Source: CAVYPR01 sp052145775
Lineage (GTDB): Bacteria > Actinomycetota > Acidimicrobiia > Acidimicrobiales > RAAP-2
Assembly: GCA_052145775.1 (NCBI GenBank)
Contig: JBKQNY010000140.1
Span: 1 to 36,578, forward strand
Direction of reading: 5' to 3'
DNA length: 36,578 bases
Of the stretch, positions 7,762-14,602 are shown piece after piece. The first letter of the stretch is position 1. Each line of letters begins with the position of its first letter. The notes beneath the pieces are model-generated. The model ran no database searches. It saw only the letters and a program-made list of their open reading frames with translations, and had not been told where the DNA came from. Both the position numbers and the translations under genes were made by a program.

Positions 7762-8571
7762 TCAGGAAAATTCGTCCTCGAACGTGGCGACCGATGCATG
7801 GAGCTGCTTCATGATGTGGTCCAAGAAACCCATCGAAGCCAGCCCCCTGCCCTCTTCGCCAAACGCTACAGAGAGGGGGCAGGTGAAATCCACGTGCACC
7901 TCACGGTCGCCCGGTGTAGTGACTTGCAGAATCTGCACACGTGCCACCTCTGCGCCATCTACAAGCGCCTGTTGCCCGTACAGCACGGAGCCGAGCAGGA
8001 AGTACTGCGTCGGCGAGACGGTGACCTGGGGGACCACTCCGGCGACATAGGCAATAGAGGGGTGGACCACCTGATGCTTGTCGATGTTCCACATGGTGTT
8101 GAGTCCGGCGAGCCAGGTGAAATGTGCCTGCGACTGGTTCCCAGCGTGGTACGGCTGCAAAGCCTTTATCTTTGCCCATGCCGTGGCAGCGATACCTTCC
8201 AACGGGCCAGCCCCCCTGCGAGCGGGGCGATTTTCGACATTGGCATTCCAGGCAGGCCGAGTTTCGTAGACGGGGAACGCGTTGTGCCTTCCCGGGACGG
8301 CTCCGTTCGCGAGAACGAGCTGCCAGACAAGGTGGTCGAGGCTACTGCGAGCGTTTCCAATGAAGTCCCCGAAAATGAGACCCCATCGGGTGGGGATGGG
8401 TTTGCGTTCACGGAAAACGAATACGTAGGTCTCATCCGCGGTATCGAAGTGGACCTCGAACGGGTCACCATACGATTCAACGAACGATCGGGTCTCGGTG
8501 TTCAGCAAGTCCAGATGCTGCTGCGCCCAGTAGAGCTTTCGCCGGACGAGAGCGAGGTCGCCCCCACTCAC
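7762..8571 (-). CDS. Transposon passenger: hypothetical protein, 269 aa
   Basis: The start is GTG 8571. The N-terminal third is helical (LVRRKLYWAQQHLDLLN; later IGNARSSLDHLVWQLVL, about residues 72-88). An Arg/Ser-x-x-Asp-His pattern in a helix of this kind is seen in many helical accessory-region proteins, but I cannot assign it to HEPN or another fold. The C-terminal half looks beta-rich (VVPQVTVSPTQYFLLG, EVHVDFTCPLSVAFGE). There is no signal peptide or membrane helix. It is divergent from the 51-aa ORF with only 19 bp between starts, so any promoter must overlap one of the two genes. Function unknown. Confidence 0.65.
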   Translation of the reverse strand: MSGGDLALVRRKLYWAQQHLDLLNTETRSFVESYGDPFEVHFDTADETYVFVFRERKPIPTRWGLIFGDFIGNARSSLDHLVWQLVLANGAVPGRHNAFPVYETRPAWNANVENRPARRGAGPLEGIAATAWAKIKALQPYHAGNQSQAHFTWLAGLNTMWNIDKHQVVHPSIAYVAGVVPQVTVSPTQYFLLGSVLYGQQALVDGAEVARVQILQVTTPGDREVHVDFTCPLSVAFGEEGRGLASMGFLDHIMKQLHASVATFEDEFS

Positions 8572-8590
8572 GATCTAACCTGGGAGGACG

Positions 8591-8746
8591 ATGCCGCAGA
8601 CCAACGGGGACGGCCCGACGCAGGACACGCAGCCCCAAGAAGGCGAGCCGGTGGAGATTCCGGTCCCGACGCGGGAAGAGGTCTTTCGTGACCTGGGGAA
8701 AGTGGCCAAGCCACGGAAGAACCCCCCACCCGACGAGTCCGACTGA
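8591..8746 (+). CDS. Transposon passenger: small acidic/proline-rich protein, 51 aa
   Basis: ATG 8591 sits 3 nt after a good ribosome site (GGGAGG). The product starts MPQTNGDGPTQDTQPQEGEP, continues with a short helix-like core (PTREEVFRDLGKVAKP) and ends in a proline/acidic tail. It looks disordered except for the core. It ends one base before the stop of the opposing small ORF at 8748. No family recognised. The well-placed ribosome site, and a neat fit between neighbours on both sides, argue that it is real. Confidence 0.6.
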   Translation: MPQTNGDGPTQDTQPQEGEPVEIPVPTREEVFRDLGKVAKPRKNPPPDESD

Positions 8747-8747
8747 C

Positions 8748-8909
8748 CTAACTACGCCGAGCTGTGCGGTGGTGCAGGTAAATCGCCGCCACCCCGGCGA
8801 ACAGCACGAACGCGACCACCAGGTCCCATCGCCACAATCCTGGACCCGGATGAAATGTGCCCGAGGCAATCGGGCCATGCCGGAAATGTTGGCGAAAGAG
8901 GTAGTTCAC
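8748..8909 (-). CDS. Transposon passenger: single-TM small protein, 53 aa, coupled to the transposase
   Basis: GTG 8909 overlaps the transposase stop as GTGA, so translation can restart directly after the transposase. The 53-aa product has a membrane helix (WDLVVAFVLFAGVAAIYLH, about residues 28-46) and a basic C-terminus (HHRTARRS), suggesting the C-terminus faces the cytoplasm. No family recognised. The frame is open further upstream, but that part lies inside the transposase gene and is Arg-rich shadow. A small membrane protein translated in tandem with a transposase is unusual. Confidence 0.5.
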   Translation of the reverse strand: MNYLFRQHFRHGPIASGTFHPGPGLWRWDLVVAFVLFAGVAAIYLHHRTARRS

Positions 8910-9934
8910 AGCTTCACCGGGAAGGCCGACCGGAGCAGCAACGCTGCGAACATCCCGCGGCCGTCGTCGCGGTGGTTGAACCGCCACACGTACTCGTTCA
9001 CGTACCCCTGCAACCACTTGGGGGACACCGAGTGATGCGTCCCCGAGATGCCACGCTTCACCAGCGACCAGAACCCCTCGATGGTCTGCGTGTGGACCTC
9101 TCCGCTCACGTAGACACCCTCGGAGTGCTTGATCGTCCGGTGCGTCCGGCCGTCGCCATCCAGCCGGTCGTAGATTCGGGCGTCGTCGGTGTAGACGATG
9201 GTCCCTTCCTCGACGTGGTTGTCGATGTGGGCGACGATCGCGGCCTGGGGCTGCTTGGGAACTACGTAGGCGGCGATCTTGCCGTGGCGGGTGATCTCAG
9301 GCTTGGTCTTGCCGTCCCGAAGGATGCGGCCGCTCCGCTCCACCATCCCAAAAACCGGGACCTTCTTGTCGTGCGCCCACTTGACGGCCGCGGACTGGCG
9401 GGTGCCCGCCTTGTCCCACTTCGCCTTGTCGGCCAGCCGGGGCTTGCCGCCCACGTAGGTCTCGTCCATCTCGACACGGCCCGAAAGGGTGGCGTCGGTG
9501 TCCTGGGTCATGAGTTCGTTGCGGATGAGGGTGAACATCCGCCATGCGGTCTTGTAGGTGACTCCCAGCTCGCGCTCAAGCTGCTTGGCCGAGATGCCAC
9601 AACGAGTGCTGGTCATGAGGTACATGGCGTAGAACCACAGGTGCAGCGAGGTGGAGGACTTGTGGAAAATCGTCCCGGCCGTGGGGTGGACGTGCAGCCC
9701 ACAGGCCGTGCAGGTCCAGTCCTGGCGCTGCTGCTTGGCCGCGTAGCGCCGGAAGGTGCGGACCTCTCCGCACCGCTCACAGTGGGCCGTTGTGTCGCCC
9801 AGGTTGTAGCGGGTGTTCCAGAGCCACGTCAGGCAGGTCTCATCGTCGGGGAAGTCGTCCATGAACTCGACCAGCGAGTACCGGGACTCCGAGGCGGTGG
9901 ACCTCTTGGGGGCTTTGCGGTTTCCAGGTGCCAT
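8906..9934 (-). CDS. IS1595-family (ISXO2-like) DDE transposase
   Basis: About 342 aa. An N-terminal zinc ribbon (CERCG ... CTACG, about residues 51-80) is followed by a helix-turn-helix region (CGISAKQLERELGVTYKTAWRM). The ISXO2-like catalytic domain shows the acidic positions in MDETYVGG, VYTDDARIY and the closing HTQTIEGFWSLVKRG, which is the IS1595 signature. All look intact. ATG 9943 would add three residues, but the best promoter (TTGACT-17-CATAAT inside the right end) has its -10 over that codon and would start RNA at ATG 9934, giving a leaderless message. I therefore chose 9934. The gene fills the right third of the element and is coupled to a small membrane-protein ORF. Confidence 0.9.
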   Translation of the reverse strand: MAPGNRKAPKRSTASESRYSLVEFMDDFPDDETCLTWLWNTRYNLGDTTAHCERCGEVRTFRRYAAKQQRQDWTCTACGLHVHPTAGTIFHKSSTSLHLWFYAMYLMTSTRCGISAKQLERELGVTYKTAWRMFTLIRNELMTQDTDATLSGRVEMDETYVGGKPRLADKAKWDKAGTRQSAAVKWAHDKKVPVFGMVERSGRILRDGKTKPEITRHGKIAAYVVPKQPQAAIVAHIDNHVEEGTIVYTDDARIYDRLDGDGRTHRTIKHSEGVYVSGEVHTQTIEGFWSLVKRGISGTHHSVSPKWLQGYVNEYVWRFNHRDDGRGMFAALLLRSAFPVKL

Positions 9935-9941
9935 AGAAACC

Positions 9942-9970
9942 ATTATGACACGCTGGCCTTATACAGTCAA
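9942..9970 (-). promoter_or_regulatory. Transposase promoter inside the right inverted repeat
   Basis: On the minus strand TTGACT (9965-9970), a 17-bp spacer, then CATAAT (9942-9947). The expected start of RNA coincides with ATG 9934. The -35 uses bases where the left end differs (ATCTCT instead of TTGACT), so only the right end carries the promoter. Confidence 0.6.
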
Positions 9971-9982
9971 GGGATAGTTACC
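9958..9982 (-). repeat. Right terminal inverted repeat
   Basis: Inverted copy of 6902-6926, 22 of 25 identical. It carries the transposase -35 hexamer. Confidence 0.85.
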
Positions 9983-9990
9983 CCAAAAGG
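9983..9990. repeat. Right target-site duplication of the transposon
   Basis: CCAAAAGG, a direct copy of 6894-6901. Confidence 0.88.
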
Positions 9991-10001
9991 TCACTTGTCA
10001 A
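9991..10001 (-). promoter_or_regulatory. Right half of disrupted arsR promoter (stranded -35)
   Basis: On the minus strand TTGACA (9996-10001) followed by the half palindrome GTGACC reconstructed with the duplication. It was 18 bp from the -10 at 6883-6888 before the transposon entered. Confidence 0.6.
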
Positions 10002-10239
10002 TCGAGATCCGCTGCTCGAGGCCCGACGGCACGCCCCGAGGCGAAGCTGCTGGCCGTCGATTGGTGTGCGTGCTCAGCGACGTGAAGTTCGACGTTGGCA
10101 CGCCCCGGCAGGGGAAGTTCCAGCGCGGTGCGCTACACTGCCTGTGAGTTCGACCGGATCACGCGGGTCGAAAGTCATTGCCGGTTGCCCTCAGAGGTCC
10201 TCCCGCAAGCATCGAGCGTGGAGAAATGAGGCAATCAAA

Positions 10240-10443
10240 ATGGCCGAAGGTACCGTCAAGTGGTTCGACGCGTCGAAGGGGTTCGGATTCATAACCCCCA
10301 GCGATGGCTCGCCCGATGTATTCACCCACTTCTCGTCCATCGAGGGTTCCGGGTACCGGGAGCTGACCGAAGGGCAGAAGGTGTCCTTCGAGTCAGAGCA
10401 GGGGCAGAAGGGTCTGCAGGCCAAGAGCGTCCGGGCACTCTGA
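10240..10443 (+). CDS. Cold-shock domain protein (CspA family)
   Basis: A 67-aa single cold-shock domain. MAEGTVKWFDASKGFGFI contains the RNP1 motif KGFGFI; RNP2 is VFTHFS (usually VFVHFS). It binds single-stranded RNA and DNA as an RNA chaperone. ATG 10240 has GAGG about 10 nt upstream. A long leader is possible, as with other csp genes, since the spacing from the transposon edge is 250 bp; TACACT at 10134-10139 is a weak -10 candidate. A hairpin terminator follows directly. Confidence 0.95.
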   Translation: MAEGTVKWFDASKGFGFITPSDGSPDVFTHFSSIEGSGYRELTEGQKVSFESEQGQKGLQAKSVRAL

Positions 10444-10446
10444 CCG

Positions 10447-10483
10447 CCGAGGGTCGCACATTGCGCAACCCGGAGCCCCTCGG
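10447..10483 (+). terminator. Hairpin after the cold-shock gene
   Basis: CCGAGGG (10447-10453) pairs with CCCTCGG (10477-10483), beginning 3 nt after the stop codon. No T-run. Confidence 0.5.
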
Positions 10484-10544
10484 GGTGGATCCCACGACGG
10501 TGCGTCAACACCTTTCCTTCCATTCCTCGACTGTGGGAACGACC

Positions 10545-11261
10545 GTGCGGATCTCCCCGCTCAAGCTCTCGCCTCACCGCGAGGGGGCCGACGGGGAGCA
10601 TCTTGGGCTGCCATCACCTCGGTCCACCCTGCGGCATGCCTGCCCTGTCGTGCTCGAAGCGGTGGTGGGCCCGCTAGCCCTCTTCTACGGGGTCCTCCTG
10701 CTTGCCGGGTTCCGGGGCGCCCTCTTGGCTGCGCTTGTTTGGTCGTACCTGGCACTCCTGCGTAGGATCCGGCGGGGAGAGCGGATCTCAACGATGCTGC
10801 TACTGGGAGCGGCGCTCCTGTCGGCACGCACCGCTATCTCCTTCATCACCGGCAGCGCCATCGTGTACTTCGCTCAGCCCATGGCCACGGCCGTCGCGGC
10901 GGCATTCGTGCTCATCGGGTCAGCCGCCCTCGGGCGGCCACTGACCCAGCGCTTCGTCCATGACTTCTGCCCGATCGATCCCGAGCTTCTGGCCCGCCCG
11001 CGGGTCCGACAGTTCTTCGTGAGGGTCTCGCTGCTCTGGGCGACCGTGCTCGTCGTCAATGCCGGCATCACGCTCTGGCTCCTTCTCTCCTTCTCGCTGC
11101 GCACGTTCCTCCTCGAGCGGACGGCAGCCACCTGGGGGCTGACGGTGCTGGCCATCTTCCTCTCGATCACCTGGTTCGTGGCCTCCATGCGCAGGGACGG
11201 CATCACTGTCGAATGGGGACGGCAGTGCCAGCCGATGCCCCTTCCCGTCGAGCTCGACTGA
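10545..11261 (+). CDS. Multi-pass membrane protein (VC0807-like)
   Basis: About 238 aa from GTG 10545 (GTG 10500 or 10533 are alternatives; none has a clear ribosome site). It has at least five hydrophobic segments (VVGPLALFYGVLLLAGF, LLAALVWSYLAL, TMLLLGAALLSARTAI, MATAVAAAFVLIGSAALG, LLWATVLVVNAGITLWLLL, WGLTVLAIFLSITWFVAS). The layout resembles VC0807/septation-A-like integral membrane proteins: two halves with a loop of the form DFCPIDPELL between them. Function unknown. It is 22 bp upstream of the desaturase and probably in the same operon, which hints at a role in membrane lipids; that is inference. Confidence 0.65.
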   Translation: MRISPLKLSPHREGADGEHLGLPSPRSTLRHACPVVLEAVVGPLALFYGVLLLAGFRGALLAALVWSYLALLRRIRRGERISTMLLLGAALLSARTAISFITGSAIVYFAQPMATAVAAAFVLIGSAALGRPLTQRFVHDFCPIDPELLARPRVRQFFVRVSLLWATVLVVNAGITLWLLLSFSLRTFLLERTAATWGLTVLAIFLSITWFVASMRRDGITVEWGRQCQPMPLPVELD

Positions 11262-11283
11262 TCCCGGGCGACGGCGGCGATCC

Positions 11284-12102
11284 ATGCTTCCGATCCTTGG
11301 CGCGGTCCTCCTCGGTCTGCTGACCGCACAGGTCGCCCTCCTGGTGACCACCGTGTACCTCCATCGCAGCCTCTCCCACCGCTCTTTGCGACTCGTCCCG
11401 GGGGTGCAAGGTGCCTGTCGGGTGCTCATCTGGATGCTGGTCGGCATCCGCCCTCGGCAGTGGGTGGCCGTTCACCGCAAACACCATGCCTTCACCGACA
11501 CCCCGCGTGACCCACACTCGCCCCTGGTCCTCGGCTTCCCTCGAGTCCTCTTTGGAAACGCCTTCCTGTATCGGAAGGTGGCCCGCGACCCCACCACCAC
11601 CGCCAGATATGCCCGGGACTTGCCGGAGGACAGATGGGACCGGGTGCTCTTCAACCACGCCGTGATCGGCCTCAGTCTGGGGTTCGGTCTCCTGGTGTTG
11701 CTCGTCGGATGGCAACTGGCCCTCATCGCCGCGGGTGTCCACGCCGCCTACTACCTGCTCGGCGGCGGTGCGATCAACGCGGTCGGACACCGATGGGGTC
11801 GTCGACCCTTCGACAACAAGGCGACCAACAGCCAGTGGCTGGCCTGGCTGGTTGTCGGTGAGGGTCTCCACAACAACCACCACGCGGCGGCCACCTCGAG
11901 CCGCCTGAGCCTCGCTGCGGGCGAGGTCGACCCCGCATGGTGGTGCATCCTGCTCCTGATGCGGCTGCGGTGGGCGACCGTGCGCACGACCAGTCGGGAT
12001 CCGAGGATGGGACAGAGTGCAACTGGGAACCCAGCACCGCCGCTCGGCACTCCAGGAGAGCAAGATGCCGTGACATGGCTCGATCCTGCGGAACGTGCCT
12101 AG
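11284..12102 (+). CDS. Fatty acid / acyl-CoA desaturase
   Basis: A 272-aa membrane-bound di-iron desaturase. The three histidine boxes are intact: HRSLSH (residues 27-32), HRKHH (64-68) and HNNHH (196-200). Hydrophobic segments flank them (ILGAVLLGLLTAQVALLVT; LSLGFGLLVLLVGWQLALIAAGVHAAYYLL). It introduces a double bond into membrane acyl chains and needs O2 and an electron donor such as a ferredoxin or rubredoxin, none adjacent. ATG 11284 opens just before the first membrane helix. The neighbouring cold-shock gene fits a membrane-fluidity theme. The tail after about residue 235 is not conserved-looking. Confidence 0.9.
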   Translation: MLPILGAVLLGLLTAQVALLVTTVYLHRSLSHRSLRLVPGVQGACRVLIWMLVGIRPRQWVAVHRKHHAFTDTPRDPHSPLVLGFPRVLFGNAFLYRKVARDPTTTARYARDLPEDRWDRVLFNHAVIGLSLGFGLLVLLVGWQLALIAAGVHAAYYLLGGGAINAVGHRWGRRPFDNKATNSQWLAWLVVGEGLHNNHHAAATSSRLSLAAGEVDPAWWCILLLMRLRWATVRTTSRDPRMGQSATGNPAPPLGTPGEQDAVTWLDPAERA

Positions 12103-12354
12103 TTCGGCGGAAGCGAATCACCGAATGCGCCGTCAGCAGTCGGTACAGCTGTGAGGCCACGGACATCGCTGAGGAGACCGCCTCCACGACGTTGCCCTCG
12201 TCCATGAGCTCGAGTATCACGACCCACGTCCGGGGGTGCTGGCGGTCGCCCCTCATCGCGGCTCAACCGACCTCCGGTATCCCCGATTTGGATGATCGCC
12301 CCGTCGATCGCACACGTCTGATCCCCAAGCTTGTCGGCATGCAAGACGCCGTTG
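12103..12354. other. Gap between convergent genes; possible eroded small gene on the minus strand
   Basis: No intact gene. The minus strand holds two protein-like stretches in different frames (GAIIQIGDTGG near 12270-12300, and WVVILELMDEGNVVEAVSSA near 12160-12220). This could be the remains of a small gene with a frameshift, but I recognise no family. Confidence 0.25.
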
Positions 12355-12699
12355 TCACTCCACCAGAAGGTCTTGCCAGTTCGCTGGGACTCGTCCCGCT
12401 GGACCAGGCACCGGTTGATCGAGGGGATGATGGAGCGGGGGTGCGAGGCGAGGGCCCTCCATGTACTGCTTTGTCCGGTAGTTCCAGAACCAGTCCTCAC
12501 CCGGCTCGAAACTGCAGATGACGGCGTGACCTGACGAATGAGCGTGCGCGGTGGCGTGCTGGCCGGGTGAGTTGTCGCAACAGCCAATGTGACCGCACTC
12601 CGCACACCGTCGCAGGTGAAGCCACCAGCCCCCCGCCTCGAGACATTCCACGCAGCCGTCCCCGCTTGGTGGAACCTCTGGATCGAGCGAATTCGTCAT
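12355..12699 (-). CDS. UBP-type zinc-finger protein
   Basis: A 114-aa stand-alone zinc finger of the ubiquitin-protease (UBP/ZnF-UBP) type. The Cys/His ligand series is complete: GCVEC (residues 15-19), CAECGHIGCCD (about 32-42), HATAHAHSSGHAVI (about 48-61), then the family motif EPGEDWFWNY. In eukaryotes this fold binds the ubiquitin tail; bacterial copies have no ubiquitin and their partner is not known. It starts 62 bp downstream of the cNMP/thioredoxin-reductase-like fusion on the same strand and is probably co-transcribed. Confidence 0.88.
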   Translation of the reverse strand: MTNSLDPEVPPSGDGCVECLEAGGWWLHLRRCAECGHIGCCDNSPGQHATAHAHSSGHAVICSFEPGEDWFWNYRTKQYMEGPRLAPPLHHPLDQPVPGPAGRVPANWQDLLVE

Positions 12700-12761
12700 G
12701 TCTGCACCTCCTGCTGCGGATCGGTTAACGGTAGGGGAAAGAGCAAGAACGCCGGTCGTGA

Positions 12762-14396
12762 TCAGAAGGCCAGGTACTGGTGCACGGACCGCACCGAAGC
12801 CGAGCCCTCACCCACGGCCGCCGCCACTCGCTTGGTGGATCCCGATCGCAGGTCGCCGACGGCGAAGAGGCCCGGGTGGCTGGTCTCGAACGGCAGCGGC
12901 GTCCGGGCGAGCGTCTGCCAACCCTGACCGAGCTGGTCGGAAGTCAACGAGAGGTCGGTGAGGACGAAGCCCCGGTCATCAAGCGCCGCGCAGCCATCAA
13001 GCCATCGCGAGGAAGGGTCCGCTCCTATGAAGGAGAACAACCCGGCGCACCGGAGGACCGTCCTGCCATCGGGGCCGTCGAGATGGACGGCTCGCAGGGT
13101 CTCATCCCCTTCCAGGGCGGCGACGGTCGTGCGTGTCCGAAGCGTGATGCCGGGATCAGCCTCCACCCGATCGACCAGATAACGCGACATGTCCTTGCCG
13201 AGATCTGGGCCCCGGATGACGAGCGCGACGGCGCACCCGCCTTGACTCAGGAAGATCGCCGCTTGGCCGGCCGAGTTACCGCCACCCACGACCACGACAG
13301 GCGACGGGGCGCACATGCTGGCCTCCACCTCGGTGGCGGCGTAGTACACGCCGTTGCCTTCGAAGTCACCGAGTCCCAAGGCGTCCAGCCGGCGGTAGGA
13401 GGCGCCGGTTGCGGCGATCACGGCTCGCCCTGCAACCTCGCTTCCGTCGCTCAGACGCGCCACCAAATGACCGGCGCGGTGCCCGAGCGAGGCGACCGTG
13501 CAGGGCGCGGTGAGACTGGCCCCGAACTTCTCGGCTTGGATGATCGCCCGCTGGGTGAGTTCCTCGCCAGAGACCCCCATGGGAAAGCCCAGGTAGTTCT
13601 CGATCCTCGAGCTCATTCCTGCCTGCCCACCGGGAGCGGTCATCTCCACGGCAAGCGTGCGCAAACCTTCAGAGGCACCGTAGACGGCCGCCGCCAGGCC
13701 GGCTGGACCGCCTCCGACGACCACCAGATCGAAGCAGTGCTCCGGCAGGCTCTCGACCGTGAGCCCTAGACAGCCCGCCACATCGCCTGGGGTAGCCCGG
13801 CGCAGCACCGTGCCGAGAGCGATGACGACGGGCAACTCGGTCGCAGCGATGCCGAACTCCCCCAGCAGGGCCGCCACCTCGGGATCGTGATCCGCATCCA
13901 TCCACTCATGGGGCACGCGCGTGCGCACCAGGAACTCCCTGATGCTGAGGGATTCGGGGGAGAACTGCGAACCGATGACCCGGACCGCAGGGGCGGCTCC
14001 GGTCATGAGCACCACACGCCGGGCGACGAACGCGGCCAGGATGGTGTCTCCTAGCCGAGGACTCGTCGCCATCAATTGCCGCAACCGTTCTCGGGGGACC
14101 ACGACAACCTCGCCCGGGGTGACGACCTTGGCCGAGACGAAAGTCCGTAGCGCGCTCAGCATGTTCAATTCGCCGAGAAACCGGCCGGGGCCTTGGCGAA
14201 CGATGACCCGCTCGCCACCGTCGACGGAAACCACGATGTCGACGTCTGCGCTGATCAGGACGAAGAAGTCGTAGGTGACGTCGCCCTCCCGGTAGAGGTA
14301 CTCCCCTTCGCTGACCTGGCGCCGAACCCCCAGCCGGGTGACCAACGCCATGTCTGCCGCATCCAACGTCGGAGTGGCCTCTTCTACATCTCCCAC
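12762..14396 (-). CDS. cNMP-binding / thioredoxin-reductase-like FAD oxidoreductase fusion
   Basis: 544 aa in three parts. Residues about 15-125 are a cyclic-nucleotide-binding domain (GEYLYREGD, GRFLGELNMLS). Residues about 135-205 look like a glutaredoxin/thioredoxin fold (SLSIREFLVRTRVPHEWMD) without a CxxC. From about 220 comes a thioredoxin-reductase fold: FAD loop VVVGGGPAGLAAAVYG, GGQAGMSSRIENYLGFP, NADPH loop VVVVGGGNSAGQAAIF, and FAVGDLRSGSTKRVAAAVGEG. Where TrxB has CATC, this protein has YAATEVEA, so the redox-active disulfide is gone. It may pass electrons from NADPH through FAD to another partner, gated by a nucleotide. No promoter was seen between its start and the tRNA. Confidence 0.85.
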   Translation of the reverse strand: MGDVEEATPTLDAADMALVTRLGVRRQVSEGEYLYREGDVTYDFFVLISADVDIVVSVDGGERVIVRQGPGRFLGELNMLSALRTFVSAKVVTPGEVVVVPRERLRQLMATSPRLGDTILAAFVARRVVLMTGAAPAVRVIGSQFSPESLSIREFLVRTRVPHEWMDADHDPEVAALLGEFGIAATELPVVIALGTVLRRATPGDVAGCLGLTVESLPEHCFDLVVVGGGPAGLAAAVYGASEGLRTLAVEMTAPGGQAGMSSRIENYLGFPMGVSGEELTQRAIIQAEKFGASLTAPCTVASLGHRAGHLVARLSDGSEVAGRAVIAATGASYRRLDALGLGDFEGNGVYYAATEVEASMCAPSPVVVVGGGNSAGQAAIFLSQGGCAVALVIRGPDLGKDMSRYLVDRVEADPGITLRTRTTVAALEGDETLRAVHLDGPDGRTVLRCAGLFSFIGADPSSRWLDGCAALDDRGFVLTDLSLTSDQLGQGWQTLARTPLPFETSHPGLFAVGDLRSGSTKRVAAAVGEGSASVRSVHQYLAF

Positions 14397-14451
14397 TACG
14401 CGGACCCTCCGTTTCTACGCAACTCACCCCGAGATGGCGAAACCTGGTCCG

Positions 14452-14524
14452 TGGAGGTGAGCGGACTCGAACCGCCGACTTCTACGTTGCGAACGTAGCG
14501 CTCTACCAGCTGAGCTACACCCCC
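14452..14524 (-). tRNA. tRNA-Ala (anticodon CGC)
   Basis: 73 nt, CCA not encoded. Acceptor GGGGGTG pairs with CACCTCC and includes the G3-U70 wobble that defines alanine tRNAs. D arm GCTC-AGCTGGTA-GAGC; anticodon arm CTACG-TTCGCAA-CGTAG with anticodon CGC; T arm GGCGG-TTCGAGT-CCGCT; discriminator A. It lies between the cNMP/TrxR-like gene and the GlpR-like gene, transcribed in the same direction as both. Confidence 0.95.
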
Positions 14525-14525
14525 G

Positions 14526-14552
14526 GGTGCGGCCACCCAGGATAGCCGCACC
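14526..14552 (-). terminator. Hairpin just upstream of tRNA-Ala
   Basis: GGTGCGG (14526-14532) and CCGCACC (14546-14552) form a 7-bp stem with a 13-base loop. It may end the GlpR-like transcript before the tRNA. The loop also holds TATCCT on the minus strand, a possible -10 for the tRNA. Confidence 0.4.
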
Positions 14553-14602
14553 GGATTCTGGGCCCCTCTCGGCGCTCCCGAGTCCCCGCCCCTCAGGCTG
14601 GC

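Larger units (their letters stand above)
6902..9982 (-). mobile_element. IS1595-family transposon with passenger genes (3081 bp)
   Basis: The ends begin with the same 12 bp, GGTAACTATCCC inward from each side, and match at 22 of 25 positions. The element is flanked by the direct 8-bp duplication CCAAAAGG (6894-6901 and 9983-9990); 8 bp is the usual target duplication of the IS1595 family, and the DDE transposase at 8906-9934 belongs to that family. Typical IS1595 elements are about 1 kb; this one is three times longer and carries a membrane protein (7144-7737), an unknown 269-aa protein (7762-8571) and two small ORFs (8591-8746, 8748-8909). It landed in the operator of the arsR-SRPBCC operon. 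Intact ends, intact transposase and an exact duplication point to recent insertion. Confidence 0.88.

Noticed and set aside
8748..9017. 89-aa version of the small membrane peptide
   Set aside because: Its first 36 residues lie inside the transposase gene and are Arg-rich shadow; GTG 8909 with GTGA overlap is preferred.
12099..12605. 168-aa minus-strand ORF across the UBP zinc-finger gene
   Set aside because: Overlaps the well-supported zinc-finger frame; most of it is a shadow.
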